Part shown: positions 12,005 to 22,479 of the stretch, one piece after another
Layout: every line of letters starts with the position of its first letter
Numbering within the stretch: the stretch's first letter is position 1
NCBI GenBank assembly: GCA_023053575.1
Contig: JAKZAP010000011.1
Span: 2,604,001-2,668,000 of the forward strand
Direction of reading: 5' to 3'
DNA: 64,000 bases
Origin: Branchinecta lynchi
Lineage: Eukaryota > Arthropoda > Branchiopoda > Anostraca > Branchinectidae
Program-made: the position numbers and the translations under genes
Notes under the pieces: generated by a model
The model's input: only the letters and a program-made list of their open reading frames with translations
Told to the model about the DNA's origin: nothing
Database searches by the model: none

Positions 12005-12567
12005 AGTAGTTATATAAAGGGGTTCCCGCTCCGCCGATCCCCAAATAAAATAAACCCCTAATTACATGAAATTTACCAATTTTAATATATTATATATCAA
12101 ATTAACACCCTTTTCAAAGAAACTTTTATTTTCCCAATTTAAGAATAAAGACTTCCAGAAATGAACATATTACCCTTTAATCTCAATAATCTATTGATAT
12201 ATATACTATAAAAAATAACGGTATCCTACTGAGTAAACAGTTCTAAATCCACATATGTTTCTATGTTCTTGTTTTCCCGTACAATCGGTTGCAAAACTAG
12301 ATTTTTCTTTAGAAGCAACTCGCTAGCAATAGCATTATATCTCTGTGGAATAAACAAATCACACGCTTTGTTATTATGATTAATAACGACAACCAACTTA
12401 TCACCATATTTTGTCTTAGCAATTCTCATTTTAACGATGGTATATTTCAATCCCAGAACTAGTTCTTCTTTCCTGAATGTCTCATTGTATTTATTCATTC
12501 TGATTGTACACAAGACTTCTTTTGTGGACCCCTTTTATTAGTGGATGATTTTATTAAATAAAAATCC
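12005..12567. repeat. Left terminal inverted repeat of the old Polinton
   Basis: Matches the reverse complement of 46208-46770, with clearly more differences than the two ends of the younger element. It ends just before the promoter side of the OB-like gene it contains. The similarity continues outside the element into host DNA, which is unusual. Confidence 0.9.
12226..12513 (-). pseudogene. OB-fold-like protein in left terminal repeat, start codon lost
   Basis: 95 codons are open, but the ATG used by the other three copies is mutated, so no normal start remains. The product resembles a small beta-rich nucleic-acid-binding protein, with a LVLGLKYTIVKMRIAKTKYG block followed by further short strands. 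It reads outward, toward the element tip. See the intact copy at 46241-46549. Confidence 0.7.
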
Positions 12568-12832
12568 CAATCGCTTTGAAACATCTGGTAATAGAAACTA
12601 ACCACCTTTATCACGTAGATGCGATAGATAGAGACAGTACTGAGTTTGCGTGATGATGTGATGATTACCGATTTTGAACTTTATAAAATATTTTTGCAAA
12701 ACCCCACACCCCCAGACTTTGAAGAATAGTTGCGTTAAGCAACCGCAAAGCAAAATATTGTGATGGCAATTAGCCTCGGGGGCCCCTGAACAGGGAAACT
12801 CCTAGGAGTTTTTTGAATCGCTACAAACTGCC

Positions 12833-12915
12833 GTCTGTAGGATTCGAACTTGCGAGGTCTGATGGGTGTTAATTAGCACGGGCCAGTGCGCTAATCAACT
12901 GAGCCATCGGGGTCC
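12833..12915 (-). other. tRNA-like (SINE head-like) sequence
   Basis: On the minus strand it has a box A-like GATGGCTCAGTTGATTAGCG and a box B-like AAGTTCGAATCC about 40 bp later, but the acceptor and T stems do not pair well. It is a degenerate tRNA-derived sequence, not a convincing tRNA gene. A body with AAAAACTC and TTCAGGGGCCCCC follows, as in the copy of the younger element. Confidence 0.55.
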
Positions 12916-13155
12916 TCATTCGAATGGAGAAGTTTCTGTTTTCTGATGTGATATGACTCATCGGAAAAAGTTGCAAACCCTCTAGCCTCCAGACAAGAAA
13001 TACGGGGAAAATTAAGAGGTCTTGATGGTCGTACACCTCGGATTTTGTTGTTGTTGTTGTTGTTGATGGTTGTATTAATTGTCTGGAGGCAGCTCCGACT
13101 GGAAAGGAAACTCAACGAGTTTTTTCCCGCCATCACCCCCTACTAACAGAAATTG

Positions 13156-13236
13156 CTAGCAGCGGGATTCGATCTGATGACATAGAATACCGGGCCAATA
13201 CGTTAGCAAGACGCTAGACCGTTACACTGTCGGGGC
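13156..13236 (-). other. Second tRNA-like sequence
   Basis: Minus strand: GCCCCGACAGTGTAACGG start, box B-like GATCGAATCCC, then GCTGCTAGCAATTTCTGT. It is the same family as 12833-12915 and 21682-21761. Between the two units lies SINE-like body sequence including a short (TTG)n run (about 13040-13060). Confidence 0.5.
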
Positions 13237-13304
13237 TTGTCGTGAGATCTGAAGCAAGGTTTTAAGATGAGAGTTAGCCATACCAGAGGCTGATATGTAA
13301 TTTA

Positions 13305-13565
13305 CTGATGAGGGAAGTTGCGTGATCTGTGTACGATGCAGACAAATAATGAGCGTAGTAACAAAGATCTTTTTTTTTAAGGAAAGAAAGGGAATTCAGT
13401 GAGGTTAAAATTGGTGAGGGAAATTGCATAATCCGGGTATTATGCAGACAAATAATGCGTGTAGTAACAAAGAGGAAAGAAAGGAAATTCAGTGAGGGTA
13501 ATACTGGTGATGGAAATTGCATAATTTGGGTATTATGCAGACAAATAATGCGTGTAGGAATAAAG
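13305..13565. repeat. Three tandem units of about 90-100 bp
   Basis: Each unit contains ATGCAGACAAATAATG and GTGTAGTAACAAAG. It lies between the tRNA-like block and the two-TM gene. The younger element has only one related unit here (about 21840-21895). Confidence 0.7.
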
Positions 13566-13684
13566 GTATGTTATATTAGATAGGGTATAGGTAGGAAATA
13601 AAGTAATAGTTTATATTTTTGGTAAATTTTCTTGTATTTTTATAGATTTATTACAATATTTATAACCGTTCAAGCGAGCCTGTT

Positions 13685-14032
13685 TCATAAATTTTTCGCG
13701 AGGAAAAAAATCGAAAGGTTTTTACGCATTTCGGTTTCACGCTGAATAACCTCTTCAATCGTTAACTGTCCACATTTTAACAAAGATATCAATTCAGTAT
13801 AAAAATCATAAGTGCTCTTGTATTCTGCTTTCCTGTCAGCAATATTCAGATGTTTTTCAATCAACTCAATAATGAATGCAACAAGACTTAAAGATACTAA
13901 AGGTAGCATTAGATACCCAGACAAACCTGCTACCGAAAAGATACCTTTGGATAAAAGAAGACAATTGCTAACAGTATTGTAATATTTATAACTTCTTCGA
14001 TACACGAACAATTTCTTTTCTAATTCTTCCAT
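13685..14032 (-). pseudogene. Two-TM Polinton protein, C-terminus altered by frameshift
   Basis: 115 codons, homologous to the 139-residue protein at 21935-22354. It keeps the MEELEKK start, the two hydrophobic segments and the QLTIEEVIQRETEMRK helix, then changes frame in an A-run and ends with an unrelated tail. The start codon is preceded by the common TAAATGG motif. Confidence 0.75.
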
Positions 14033-14094
14033 TTATAATATAATAAAATTGTTTCAAAAATTATTTGACTGAATGAAAGGTTCGCGATTCGGAA

Positions 14095-14263
14095 CACATC
14101 TGCCACCTGCTAAACTGTAATGAATCTTTCTTGACTGGTCGGAGACAATCTAGACAGCGCTTGCTCCGTGAAACACAAAACACATCTGCCACCTGTGACA
14201 CTCTACTGAAATTTTCTTGACTGGTCGGAGACAATCTAGACAGCGCTTGCTCCGTTAAACGCA
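14095..14263. repeat. Two tandem units of about 85 bp upstream of the polymerase
   Basis: Each unit contains ACACATCTGCCACCTG and GGTCGGAGACAATCTAGACA. The nested element carries a completely different tandem repeat at the same place (22480-22665). Confidence 0.8.
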
Positions 14264-14285
14264 TATTGAAACCAGTACTTTTCTG

Positions 14286-14342
14286 TACGGCTGAGAAAAC
14301 GCAGACGGGAGAAATTCATTAATACAAATATTCCCCTATTAA
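14286..14342 (+). promoter_or_regulatory. Conserved non-coding block upstream of polymerase
   Basis: TACGGCTGAGAAAACGCAGA and the following AAATTCATTAATA... run to the start codon are almost identical to 22732-22790 of the nested element, although the repeats before it are unrelated. It is probably the promoter or leader of the polymerase gene. This is inferred from conservation only. Confidence 0.55.
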
Positions 14343-17300
14343 ATGATGAATAGTGCAGAGGTTATTCAGCTTTGTAAAAAGGTTATATCAAACAACAAAT
14401 CGGTTATACGAAGCTTACCGCAATACCGAATTAATGAACTGCGGACTTATGCGAAAATTAATAAAATAAAAACAAATGGAGCTAAGAAACATGAAATAAC
14501 AAATAGTATAATAAACCATCTTAATAAGTATATTTTAATAGCTGAAGATAAAATTAATATTGAACGCAGAAGCGAAAGAATCCATAATAAGAACAGTCCA
14601 TCCGACTAGAGACCAGAACCGAGATTACGAATCATTCTGGAAGTAGAGATAAAAGAAAATGATATCACCAGTACAGAAATAAAACAAGAGAAGAAAAAGA
14701 TACAAGTGAATTAAAAAGATTTCTAAAAAACAAAAAACTATCCACCCGTGGAAACCGAGATGAAGTCATACAAAAGCTTGAAGGATACTATAATAATATT
14801 ATTAAAAAACATGAAGATTCCGTAAAGAAAAATAGAGATATGCTAAGAGATCAAACAGAAAGAAGTGATAGGAAAAAACAGAAAGTAGCCGATTTATCAA
14901 CTCTATTTATAAAGAGGAAACGGATTAAAGAAGAAACTACAATTCCTTATTATTTATTTGAAACGAAAGAAGAACAGCAGCCTACTATTTCTAGGGAAAA
15001 TGAAAATTTGTATACCGTAAACGTTTCTATTGAAAGCAATGGAAGAGAAAAACATACTCTTATTGCTTTTGTTTTTAATCATTTACAGCGAAGAATGAAC
15101 GAAATAAATCAATATAGAGTTCAGTTTGTAACTCGTGTTATATTCTATAGACAGGAGAATGATGAAGAAGTAGTAGTATTTTGTACTTCTTGGATTTAAA
15201 AAAAAAATAGCATTCTTACTCATAATCATTTAGATGATAATAACAAAAGACTTAGTTCTTTAAGTAATACCCCTCGATCTGGGCTACAATTTAGTCGGTA
15301 CGAAGGAATTGATTATAGGATGACACGAATAGAATCGTACATGAGAGGAACGTTTAAAACACTGCCAGATTTCGAAAAAAATAAAAGAGCTTGCCTGAAT
15401 ATTGAAAATAGCGATCAGAAATGCTTTCTTTGGTCAATCTTAGCAAATCTATATCCAGCTAAAACTCATGCGGAAAGAACTTCCAAATACAAACAATATG
15501 AACACGAATTTGATTTTAAAGGAATTACCAGCTTCCCAATGGATGCAAAAGATATACACAAATTTGAAAATAGATACAACATTAAGATTTGTTTATTTCA
15601 AATTGAAAAAGAGAAAATTATCAGAAGTCATAGACTAAAAAGTACAATCAATGGGAAAACTGCAAAACATATCGTTCATTTATTATATTTCGATAATCAT
15701 TATGTACTGGTATAGGATCTGAGCAGATTAGTTGGTCCTCAAATATCTAAAAAGAAAACAAAGACATACCTCTGAACTTATTGCGGAAGGCATTTTAAGA
15801 AGGAAGAACACTTTGAAAAACATGAAAGCAAAAACAATTGCGAAGATCTTGATATAATAATGCATCCTGAAGGTTCAATTATACAATATAAAAGTGTAGC
15901 AAAACAAATGAAAGTACCTTATTGTATAATAGCAGACTTTGAATCTTATAACGAAGAATAAAATCAAGTACACGGAAAGAAAACAATAAAAGTGGCTGAA
16001 CAAAAACCATTTGCTTACGGATTTCAGGTATGCTGTTCGTTTGATTCAAACCAGAACAAATACTATGACTATTTCGGCGAAGATGCTGCAGAACATTTTG
16101 TTAAAACCGTTACAAAAGTATCCACAGAAATCGCAAACAAATATGAAAGAAGACAAAGAAATCACAGTTATACCGATGTAGAAATTGCAAAAATGTGGAA
16201 AAATCTAATGAATAAGACTTGTCATATCTGTAAAACCGAAATTACTGAAAATCCGCACTTTTGATCACGACCACAGGACATGAGAAGATAGAGGATTTGC
16301 TCATGCTGAATGTAATCTGAAATACAGGATTCCCAAGCATATCCCGGTAGTAATGCATAATTTATCAAAATATGATTCTCATTTATTTGTTAGAGAATTG
16401 ATACCTGATAAAGGAATTTTTGAAAGTGCAGAAAGTTTCATTCTCGAAATCAATAAGTATCCCAAGACAGGATACGGAAATAAAATATGAGATCCGGATT
16501 ATAGATTCAATTAGATTTATGGCTTCATCTTTAGAAAAACTATGAGCAAATTTAGCAAAATGTGATTGCAAAGTACCCTGTAATCATCTAAGAAAGAATT
16601 TCAAATTCACATCTAACAATTTCAAAAACGATGACGACTTCAAAGAAATAATTAAAAAAGGGGTATATCCGTATGAATTCGTAGATAGTTTCGATAAAAT
16701 GAATTGTACAATGTTACCACCAATAGAAAGCTTTTATTCTAGGTTGACAGGGAAAACTATTGACAAAAGTGACTATAAAAGAGCGGTATCTATATGGAAA
16801 CAATTTAACTGTGAAACATTACTTGATTATACCAAGTTATACCTAAAAAGTGATGTTTTAATATTGTCGGATGTTGTAGAGAATTTCAGGAATGTTTGTA
16901 TACATAATTATGATCTGGATCCTCTTCATTACTTCTAAGCTCCTGGATTAACGTGGGATGCTTTCCTAAAGCATTCGAAAGTAGACTTACCGTTATTTTC
17001 AAAGGAAGACATGTATACATTTATTGAAAAGGGGATAAGAGGTGGTGTATCGCAATGTATAAAGAGATACGCAAAAGCAAATAATAAATATATGAGCAAT
17101 TATAATAAGAATAATCCATCTAATTATTTAATATATTTAGATATAAATAATTTATATGGGTGGGCAATGTCACAAAATTTACCAGCGAATGATTTTCAGC
17201 TCATTCCGATACCAGATGATTTGAAAGAAAGGAATGAATACGAATCACTCGAGTATTACAACCATCTAAAAACTCAGATCAATTCGATAATGAAATTACA

Positions 17301-18264
17301 GAATGTAGGTGCTATATATGAAGTAGATTTTGAATATCCAAAAGAACTACACGAATTACACAAAGATTTACCATTAGCACCCGAACATTTTAATGGTAAG
17401 CTTTGTACCACAGTATTAGATAAAACCAACTATGTAATTCACCACAGGAATCTAGAATTCTATTTACAAAAAGGTTTGATACTGAAAAAAGTACACAGAA
17501 TACTAGGATTCACTGAGAGTGGTTACTTAAAAGGATACATAGACCACAACACAGCACTTAGAACTAAAGATACAAATGATTTTGAAAAGGACTTTCCTAA
17601 ACTGATGAATAATGCTACCTATGGGAAAACTATGGAAAACGTACTGAAGCGAGCGGATATGGAAATAATAACGGATGATACAACAAGAGAAAAAATTATA
17701 AAGAAACCCAACTTTAAATCTGAAATAATTTTTAGCGAAAACTTTTCAGTGGCAAGAATGTCGAAGGAAAATATAAAACTAAACAAACCAATGTATATCG
17801 GTTTTGCTGTATTAGAACTATCCAAGTTATTGATGTATGAATTCCATTATGATTATATGAAGCCTAAAAATGGGGATCAAATTGATTTATGTTATATGAA
17901 TACTGATTCTTTCATATACGACATTCGAACCGAAGATTTCTATGAAAATATCAAACAAGATTTGAATGAGAGGTTCGATACATCTGATTATGCGAAAGAT
18001 AATCCATATGGGTTTCCTAATGTAAATAAGAAAGTGATAGGAATGATGAAAGATGAACTAGGTGGACAGGTTATGACAGAATTTGTTGGATTACGATCAA
18101 AAGTATATACTTATGTAAAGGACAACCAAGACCCTTCAAAAGCTAGCAAAAAACTGAAAGGAATAAAAACGAATATAGTTAAAGATAAAATTACGACTCA
18201 AAACTATAAGGATGTACTGTTTGGTAAAACTGAAAACCTTTCTGTAACCCAGTATAACTTACTT
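14343..18264 (+). pseudogene. Protein-primed DNA polymerase B (Polinton PolB), heavily mutated
   Basis: Remnant of the Polinton polymerase. Open pieces are 14343-14609, 14840-15199, 15320-15715, 15992-16264, 16699-16938 and from 17011, separated by stops (for example TAG at 14607, TAA at 15197, TAG at 15713) and frame changes. Recognisable are the SAP-like N-terminus, CFLWSILANL region, exonuclease DFES, the polymerase motif A-like NNLYGWAMSQ, motif B (KLMNNATYGK) and motif C. Motif C reads YMNTDS instead of YMDTDS, losing a catalytic aspartate. A deletion at the 3' end removes the normal C-terminus and intergenic repeat and joins the frame to the ATPase. Confidence 0.9.
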
Positions 18265-18906
18265 GGTGAAAAGAATAGTTATCAGAATAAACACAAACTT
18301 TCACCTCAGTGGCCATTTAGATTATTAATTTGCGGAAGTTCTGGAACAGGAAAAACCAATCTACTCTTGAATTTAATTTATGAATACATTTGTTTCAACC
18401 GAATATACTTGTATGCAAAAGATCTTGAAGAAGATAAATATAAAGATCTCATAACCAATTTAACCACCTTGGAATCAAAATGTAAAAAGAATATTTTAAC
18501 CGTAAGTAATGACCTTAATGATATTATCGATGTTGACGACCTAGACCCCAATTATCAAAACTTGATTATCTTTGATGATTTTGTTACTGAAAAAGACCAG
18601 AAGAAAATAGAAGATTTATTCATAAGAGGGAGAAAGAGAAATGCTTTAATTATTTATTGATCACAGAGCTATCATAAAACCCCAAAGATGGTAAGACTTC
18701 AATGTAATTATTTCGCATTCTTTCAGTGCACTAATCCCAAAGAAATAAAATTAATCAGACAAAATCATGTATCTAATATAGACAATGAGAACTTTATGAA
18801 ACAATTTGAGGTTGCAACCAAAGATTACGGATTCTTCTTGATTGATTTGAAAACAAAAGATAAAGATCTGATTTATAGGAAAAACTATGAAAATTTTACT
18901 AGATAA
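18265..18906 (+). pseudogene. Packaging ATPase (A32/FtsK-HerA type), fused to polymerase and broken by TGA
   Basis: Genome-packaging ATPase. Walker A GSSGTGKTN and Walker B NLIIFDDF are intact, but a TGA at 18658-18660 replaces a codon read as Leu in the nested copy. Its own start was lost in the deletion that fused it in frame to the polymerase remnant (one open frame 17011-18660). The C-terminal part resumes after the stop and ends at TAA 18904-18906. Confidence 0.88.
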
Positions 18907-18922
18907 TTTCTTTCTGTTATAA

Positions 18923-19548
18923 ATGAATAAATTCGGTAGTGTTGGGAAAAAGGTTAGTTACGAATCGAATGAAAAGAGAGTTACTGATGACAACGGTAAT
19001 ATTAACCTACAAGATAAGAGAATTGTTAATTTAGGTGATGCGAAAGCAGATCAGGACGCTATCAGTTTCAGATCTATGACTATTATTTTGAACCAATTTA
19101 AAGAAGAAATTACCGCACAACAAGTGGGGACAAATCAGTATTTTAGCGAAGATATCAACAGATTAACTGCGGTACATGATTCTCCTGATAATTTATTGGT
19201 AAGGATTAAAGATAAAGGGTTATTTGTAAAAGAAATAATTCGAGTTAATGAGAAAAAAATTGAAGCTGAGAACAAATTGACAACAAATGTTCAAACCCTA
19301 GAAACAAAAATGATGCTGTTAATTTAGCTACTTTAACTACGAATCTTTTAGATTATGACAAAAATCTTCTTTGTCAACACACCCATAACAGTATAATTGA
19401 AGCAAAGATTGCTAACCAACTAATCCATATCAATAATATTGAAAGAGCAGTAAAAAATATTTTAAAAAGGCTTCTAGAGCAAAAACCTGTTGATCAACCA
19501 TTCGTTTCCGGAAAAGAACAAATTATGGCTGGTAAAAAACAAAAATAA
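18923..19548 (+). pseudogene. Fibre-like coiled-coil protein, frameshifted
   Basis: Starts in the common TTATAAATG context. The first 134 codons are open and match the nested copy (27943-28668), including the IVNLGDAKADQDAIS motif. A one-base deletion near 19300 shifts the frame, and the coiled-coil repeats are shortened. Confidence 0.75.
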
Positions 19549-19577
19549 CTTTATAAGATACGTTAATTCTCTAATAA

Positions 19578-20153
19578 ATGGTTGAAACAATGGAGTATAC
19601 AGTTTATTTATCAAAGCTTCAGAAAGGAAAGCTGACGAAATGTTTTGATGCTCAACAAAAATGTTAGATACGTGTTAGTCATAGTAGAAAAAACTAACGA
19701 GAACCAGTAAAGTTAATTTTAAGTAAACGACAAATTGATAAAATTGAAACATGTAAAATGAATAATAAGGGCTGTGATATTGATATATCATACAAACAGA
19801 TGAGGGAAGCGATTCAAAAGGGTGGATTACTTCCTTTCCTAATACCGTTAACAATTATCCTTTGTAAGGCAGCTTTAACAAGTGGTGCTGCTGGTTTGGG
19901 TACATTCGCTGGTAAGAAAATTGTGGATAAAATGACAAACACAGGTGGTGCGCTTAAACTTCCTGGAACACAAAACGTTGTGGGTAATGGGGTACGTGGA
20001 AGGCCTAGGAAGGAAACTGATGATGTCAACAGAGGTGGAGCGCTTAAACTTCCTGGAACACAAAAAGTTGTGGGTAATGGGGTACGTGGAAGGCCTAGGA
20101 AGGAAACCCAATCAAAAAACGGGGACATCAAAAGAGAAGCAAAAGTAAAGTAG
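19578..20153 (+). pseudogene. Membrane-active AT-hook minor virion protein, two nonsense codons
   Basis: Same protein as 28699-29247. TAG and TAA codons interrupt it near codons 29 and 40; the frame is open from 19758. Visible features are the hydrophobic LLPFLIPLTIILCKAALTSG segment and two GGALKLPGTQ...VRGRPRKE repeats, each holding an AT-hook core (GRPRK). An in-phase A AAA AAC heptamer at 20114-20120 precedes the TAG. Confidence 0.8.
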
Positions 20154-20176
20154 GACCTCTAACCAATTTTGATATA

Positions 20177-20498
20177 TTGGATGCATTAGGGGATATACCA
20201 CATTTTAGAGGTGTTTTCTCTATAGATACGCTACCCAAACATATAAATAACCTAGAATGTGGTGTCATTAATTATGATAAACTCGGAATGCCTGGAACTC
20301 ACTGGGTTGCGTATTGTAATCTACCTGAATACCCCCATGTAGAATTTTTCGATTCTTTCGGTATTCCCCCAGGAAAAGAAATAATTAAATATCTAAAAAC
20401 TTCAAAGAAAAAAAATTGCTTATGAAAATCTTGCTGTTCAAAATATAGATGAATTAAACTGCGGACTTCACTGTGTTTCCTACATAAGCGCAAAATGA
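20177..20498 (+). pseudogene. Adenain-like cysteine protease, frameshifted
   Basis: Keeps the His region (GTHWVAY), the acidic FFDSFG motif and, after a one-base change in an A-run near 20412, the ELNCGLHCVSYI cysteine region. The residue corresponding to the first Met of the nested copy is TTG here, which suggests that Met is not the true start. It lies in the -1 frame relative to the preceding minor protein gene. Confidence 0.8.
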
Positions 20499-20538
20499 AG
20501 TTGGTAGCTTTTCGTTTATAAAAATTGTTTTCTAATAA

Positions 20539-20673
20539 ATGGAGATTTATTGTATGAAATGTAAAAAGAAAACTGATACTGAATCAATGTTTAAGGCAGT
20601 GTCACAGAAAAATAATGTTCCAATGATGAAAGGTAATTGTGTTATTTGCGGATCGTGGAAAAATCTGTTTTAA
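20539..20673 (+). pseudogene. Small zinc-ribbon protein, shortened
   Basis: Encodes two CxxC knuckles (YCMKCKK and NCVICGS) in the TAATAAATGG start context. It stops six codons earlier than the nested copy because one T is missing before the A8 run. Confidence 0.75.
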
Positions 20674-20677
20674 AAAA

Positions 20678-20829
20678 AACCTCGACGCAGAAAAAGACAT
20701 ATTAAAGACGTATTATAAAATGGAGTGAACGTTTCTAAACATTAGCTATAAATAAAAAATGTGTTGCAAAATGAGAATGTGTATACGTTACACAAACCTT
20801 CCTATCACAATTTTGAAAGGAGACGATTC
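20678..20829 (+). pseudogene. Integrase, 5' fragment (old Polinton)
   Basis: N-terminal part of the integrase, split from 34622 onward by the nested Polinton. It holds decayed DILKTYY and VLQNENVYTLHK-equivalent regions with a stop and a deletion. The reading resumes at 34622-35004 and 38569-38926. Confidence 0.8.
20824..20829. repeat. Target site duplication, left (CGATTC)
   Basis: Six bases identical to 34616-34621, immediately outside both ends of the nested Polinton. Removing the element and one copy restores the alignment with the uninterrupted integrase gene. Confidence 0.95.
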
Positions 20830-21395
20830 AGTAGTATATAATAGCCGCTCCCACTCCACCCTCCCTCCAATTTCAAAACCCCATTTTAACATCAATTTCT
20901 TAAATTTTAACATCCTTTTTACCAAATTATCCCCCTTTTTAAGAACATTTTTATTTTCTTACTTCCAAAATAAAGGATACAAGAAATGAGAAATATTACC
21001 CTTTACTACATATAAAATACTACAATATACACTACTTCTTTTTCATTCAAATATTACTGAGTAAACAGTTCTAAATCCACATATGTTTCTTTGTTCTTGT
21101 TTTCGCGTACAACAGGCTGCAAAACTAGATTTTTCTTTAAAAGTAGTTCGTTAGCAATGGCATTATATTTCTGTGTTATAAACAAATCACATGGTTTGTC
21201 ATTATGATTAATGACTACAACCAACTTATCACCATATTTTGTCTTAGCAATTCTCATTTTAACAATAGTATATTTCAAACCTAACACTAGTTCTTCTTTC
21301 CTGATTGTCTCATTGTATTTATTCATTCTGATTGTATTCAAGACTTCCTTTGTGGACTCCATTTATTAGTGGATGATTTTATTAAATAAAAATCC
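20830..21395. repeat. Left terminal inverted repeat, younger Polinton
   Basis: 566 bp, the reverse complement of 34050-34615 with few mismatches. It contains the complete OB-like gene and stops just upstream of its start region (shared ...AAATAAAAATCC). Confidence 0.95.
21054..21362 (-). CDS. OB-fold-like small protein encoded in the terminal repeat (intact)
   Basis: 102 residues, starting at ATG in the TAATAAATGGAG context and reading toward the element tip. The core has alternating hydrophobic strands: LVLGLKYTIVKMRIAKTKYG, then KLVVVIN, CDLFITQKYNAI and LVLQPVV, a pattern that fits a small OB-fold single-strand-binding or beta-barrel protein. Because it lies inside the terminal repeat, each element has two copies. 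All four copies in the window align across their length. Function is inferred from fold-like pattern and location only. It could serve the single-stranded ends made during protein-primed replication. Confidence 0.7.
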   Translation of the reverse strand: MESTKEVLNTIRMNKYNETIRKEELVLGLKYTIVKMRIAKTKYGDKLVVVINHNDKPCDLFITQKYNAIANELLLKKNLVLQPVVRENKNKETYVDLELFTQ

Positions 21396-21681
21396 CAATC
21401 GCTTTGAAACATCTGGTAATAGAAACCAACCACGTTTATCACATAAATGCGATAGATACAAACGCAGTACTGAGTTTGCATGATGATATGATGATTACCG
21501 ATTTTGAACTTTATAAAATATTTTTGCAAAACCCCACACCCCCAGACTTTGAAAATTAAGAGGTGTGATGTTGGTACACCCCGATTGGTGTAGTGTTTGT
21601 GGTGATGTGGCCTTAGTCTGGGGGGCCCTGAACGGGGAACCCGCAAGTTTTTATTACCATCCCACTATCGACAAACAGAAA

Positions 21682-21761
21682 CTGCGGTCAGTGGGATTCG
21701 AAGGTCTGAATGGCGATGAGTCAACGCTCGGCCAAGCGTTGAACCATTACGCCAAGGGTCC
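21682..21761 (-). other. tRNA-like (SINE head-like) sequence in the younger Polinton
   Basis: Minus strand GGACCCTTGGCGTAATGG start, a perfect CAACGCT/AGCGTTG stem at the anticodon-arm position, box B-like CCTTCGAATCCCA. Acceptor ends do not pair. The same family and the same location as 12833-13236 in the old element. The body to its left (21555-21680) has GGGTTCCCCGTTCAGGG and a tail ending near CTCTTAATTTTC. Confidence 0.55.
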
Positions 21762-21934
21762 TTGTTCAATTCGCAAAAGTTTCCGAGTTAAGATGAGATT
21801 GTGTTAGTCACGCCGGAGACTGTAATTACATCACAAATTGACGGTGAGAACTTTGAATGACGCAGCTCATTAATGCGCGTATGAAATAAAGATCTGTTTG
21901 ACAGTTAGGAAACAATATTCAGTATAGCAATAGA

Positions 21935-22354
21935 CTATATGTTTGGTAATTTCTCTTGACTTTTTATAGATTGATTACAATATTTATAACCATTCAAGCG
22001 AACCTGTTTCATGTATTTTTCGCGAGGAAAAAATCGAAAGGTTTTACGCATCTCTGTTTCTCTCTGAATTACCTCCTCAATTGTTAATTGTCCGCATTTT
22101 AGCATTGAGAACAACTCAGTATAAAAATTGTAATTTGTCCTAAATTCTGCTTTTTTATCAGCAATGCTTAACTGCTTTTCAATTATTTCGATGATAACAG
22201 CACCCAAACTTAAAGAAGCTAAAGGTAGCACTAGAAACGCAGACATTCCTGCTGCCGAAAAGAGGAATTTGGATACAAGTAAGCTATTACTTATACGATT
22301 GTAGTACTTGTAACTGCGATTGTAAACATACATTTTCTTTTCTAATTCTTCCAT
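21935..22354 (-). CDS. Two-TM Polinton membrane protein (SLATT-like layout)
   Basis: 139 residues, ATG in the TAATAAATGG context. It starts with a basic/aromatic amphipathic helix (MEELEKKMYVYNRSYKYYNR), then two adjacent hydrophobic segments (roughly residues 24-42 and 44-60, LLVSKFLFSAAG...LSLGAVIIEII), then a long charged helix (ADKKAEFRTNYNFYTELF...QLTIEEVIQRE). This helix-2TM-helix plan resembles SLATT-type pore or sensor domains, but I cannot show homology. It is the only non-terminal gene on the minus strand and is transcribed away from the polymerase. A viroporin or membrane-scaffold role is possible. Confidence 0.6.
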   Translation of the reverse strand: MEELEKKMYVYNRSYKYYNRISNSLLVSKFLFSAAGMSAFLVLPLASLSLGAVIIEIIEKQLSIADKKAEFRTNYNFYTELFSMLKCGQLTIEEVIQRETEMRKTFRFFPREKYMKQVRLNGYKYCNQSIKSQEKLPNI

Positions 22355-22479
22355 TTATTATATAATAAAATTGTTTCGAAAAATTATTTGATTTTTTCGA
22401 ATTTCCACACACCCACCATCTAGGCTACTTTTACAGTATGATTCTCTTTTTTTCGAGCTTGTGAGTCAAAGTTTAAAAA

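Larger units (their letters stand above)
1208..12567. repeat. Left arm of giant inverted repeat (host DNA plus Polinton terminal repeat)
   Basis: Read on the minus strand, this arm matches 46208-57511. Paired landmarks include astacin exon 3 (1220-1437 with 57282-57499, both 218 bp), exon 2 (4733-5003 with 52725-52995, both 271 bp), exon 1 (6529-6555 with 52070-52096) and the Polinton end (12005-12567 with 46208-46770). The arms differ by substitutions and by whole insertions: the left arm has GGGATCCC-bounded elements at 2193-3065, 5518-6426 and 7524-8031 that the right arm lacks, and the right arm has a minisatellite at 55480-56465. They are therefore diverged copies, not a trivial sequence mirror. 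Confidence 0.9.

Noticed and set aside
12833..12915. A functional tRNA gene
   Set aside because: Box A and box B are recognisable, but acceptor and T stems do not pair; tRNA-derived at best.
19814..20131. Overlapping minus-strand ORFs opposite the AT-hook protein gene
   Set aside because: Shadows of the tandem GG-LPGTQ repeats of the plus-strand gene; the same shadow exists at 28935-29181.
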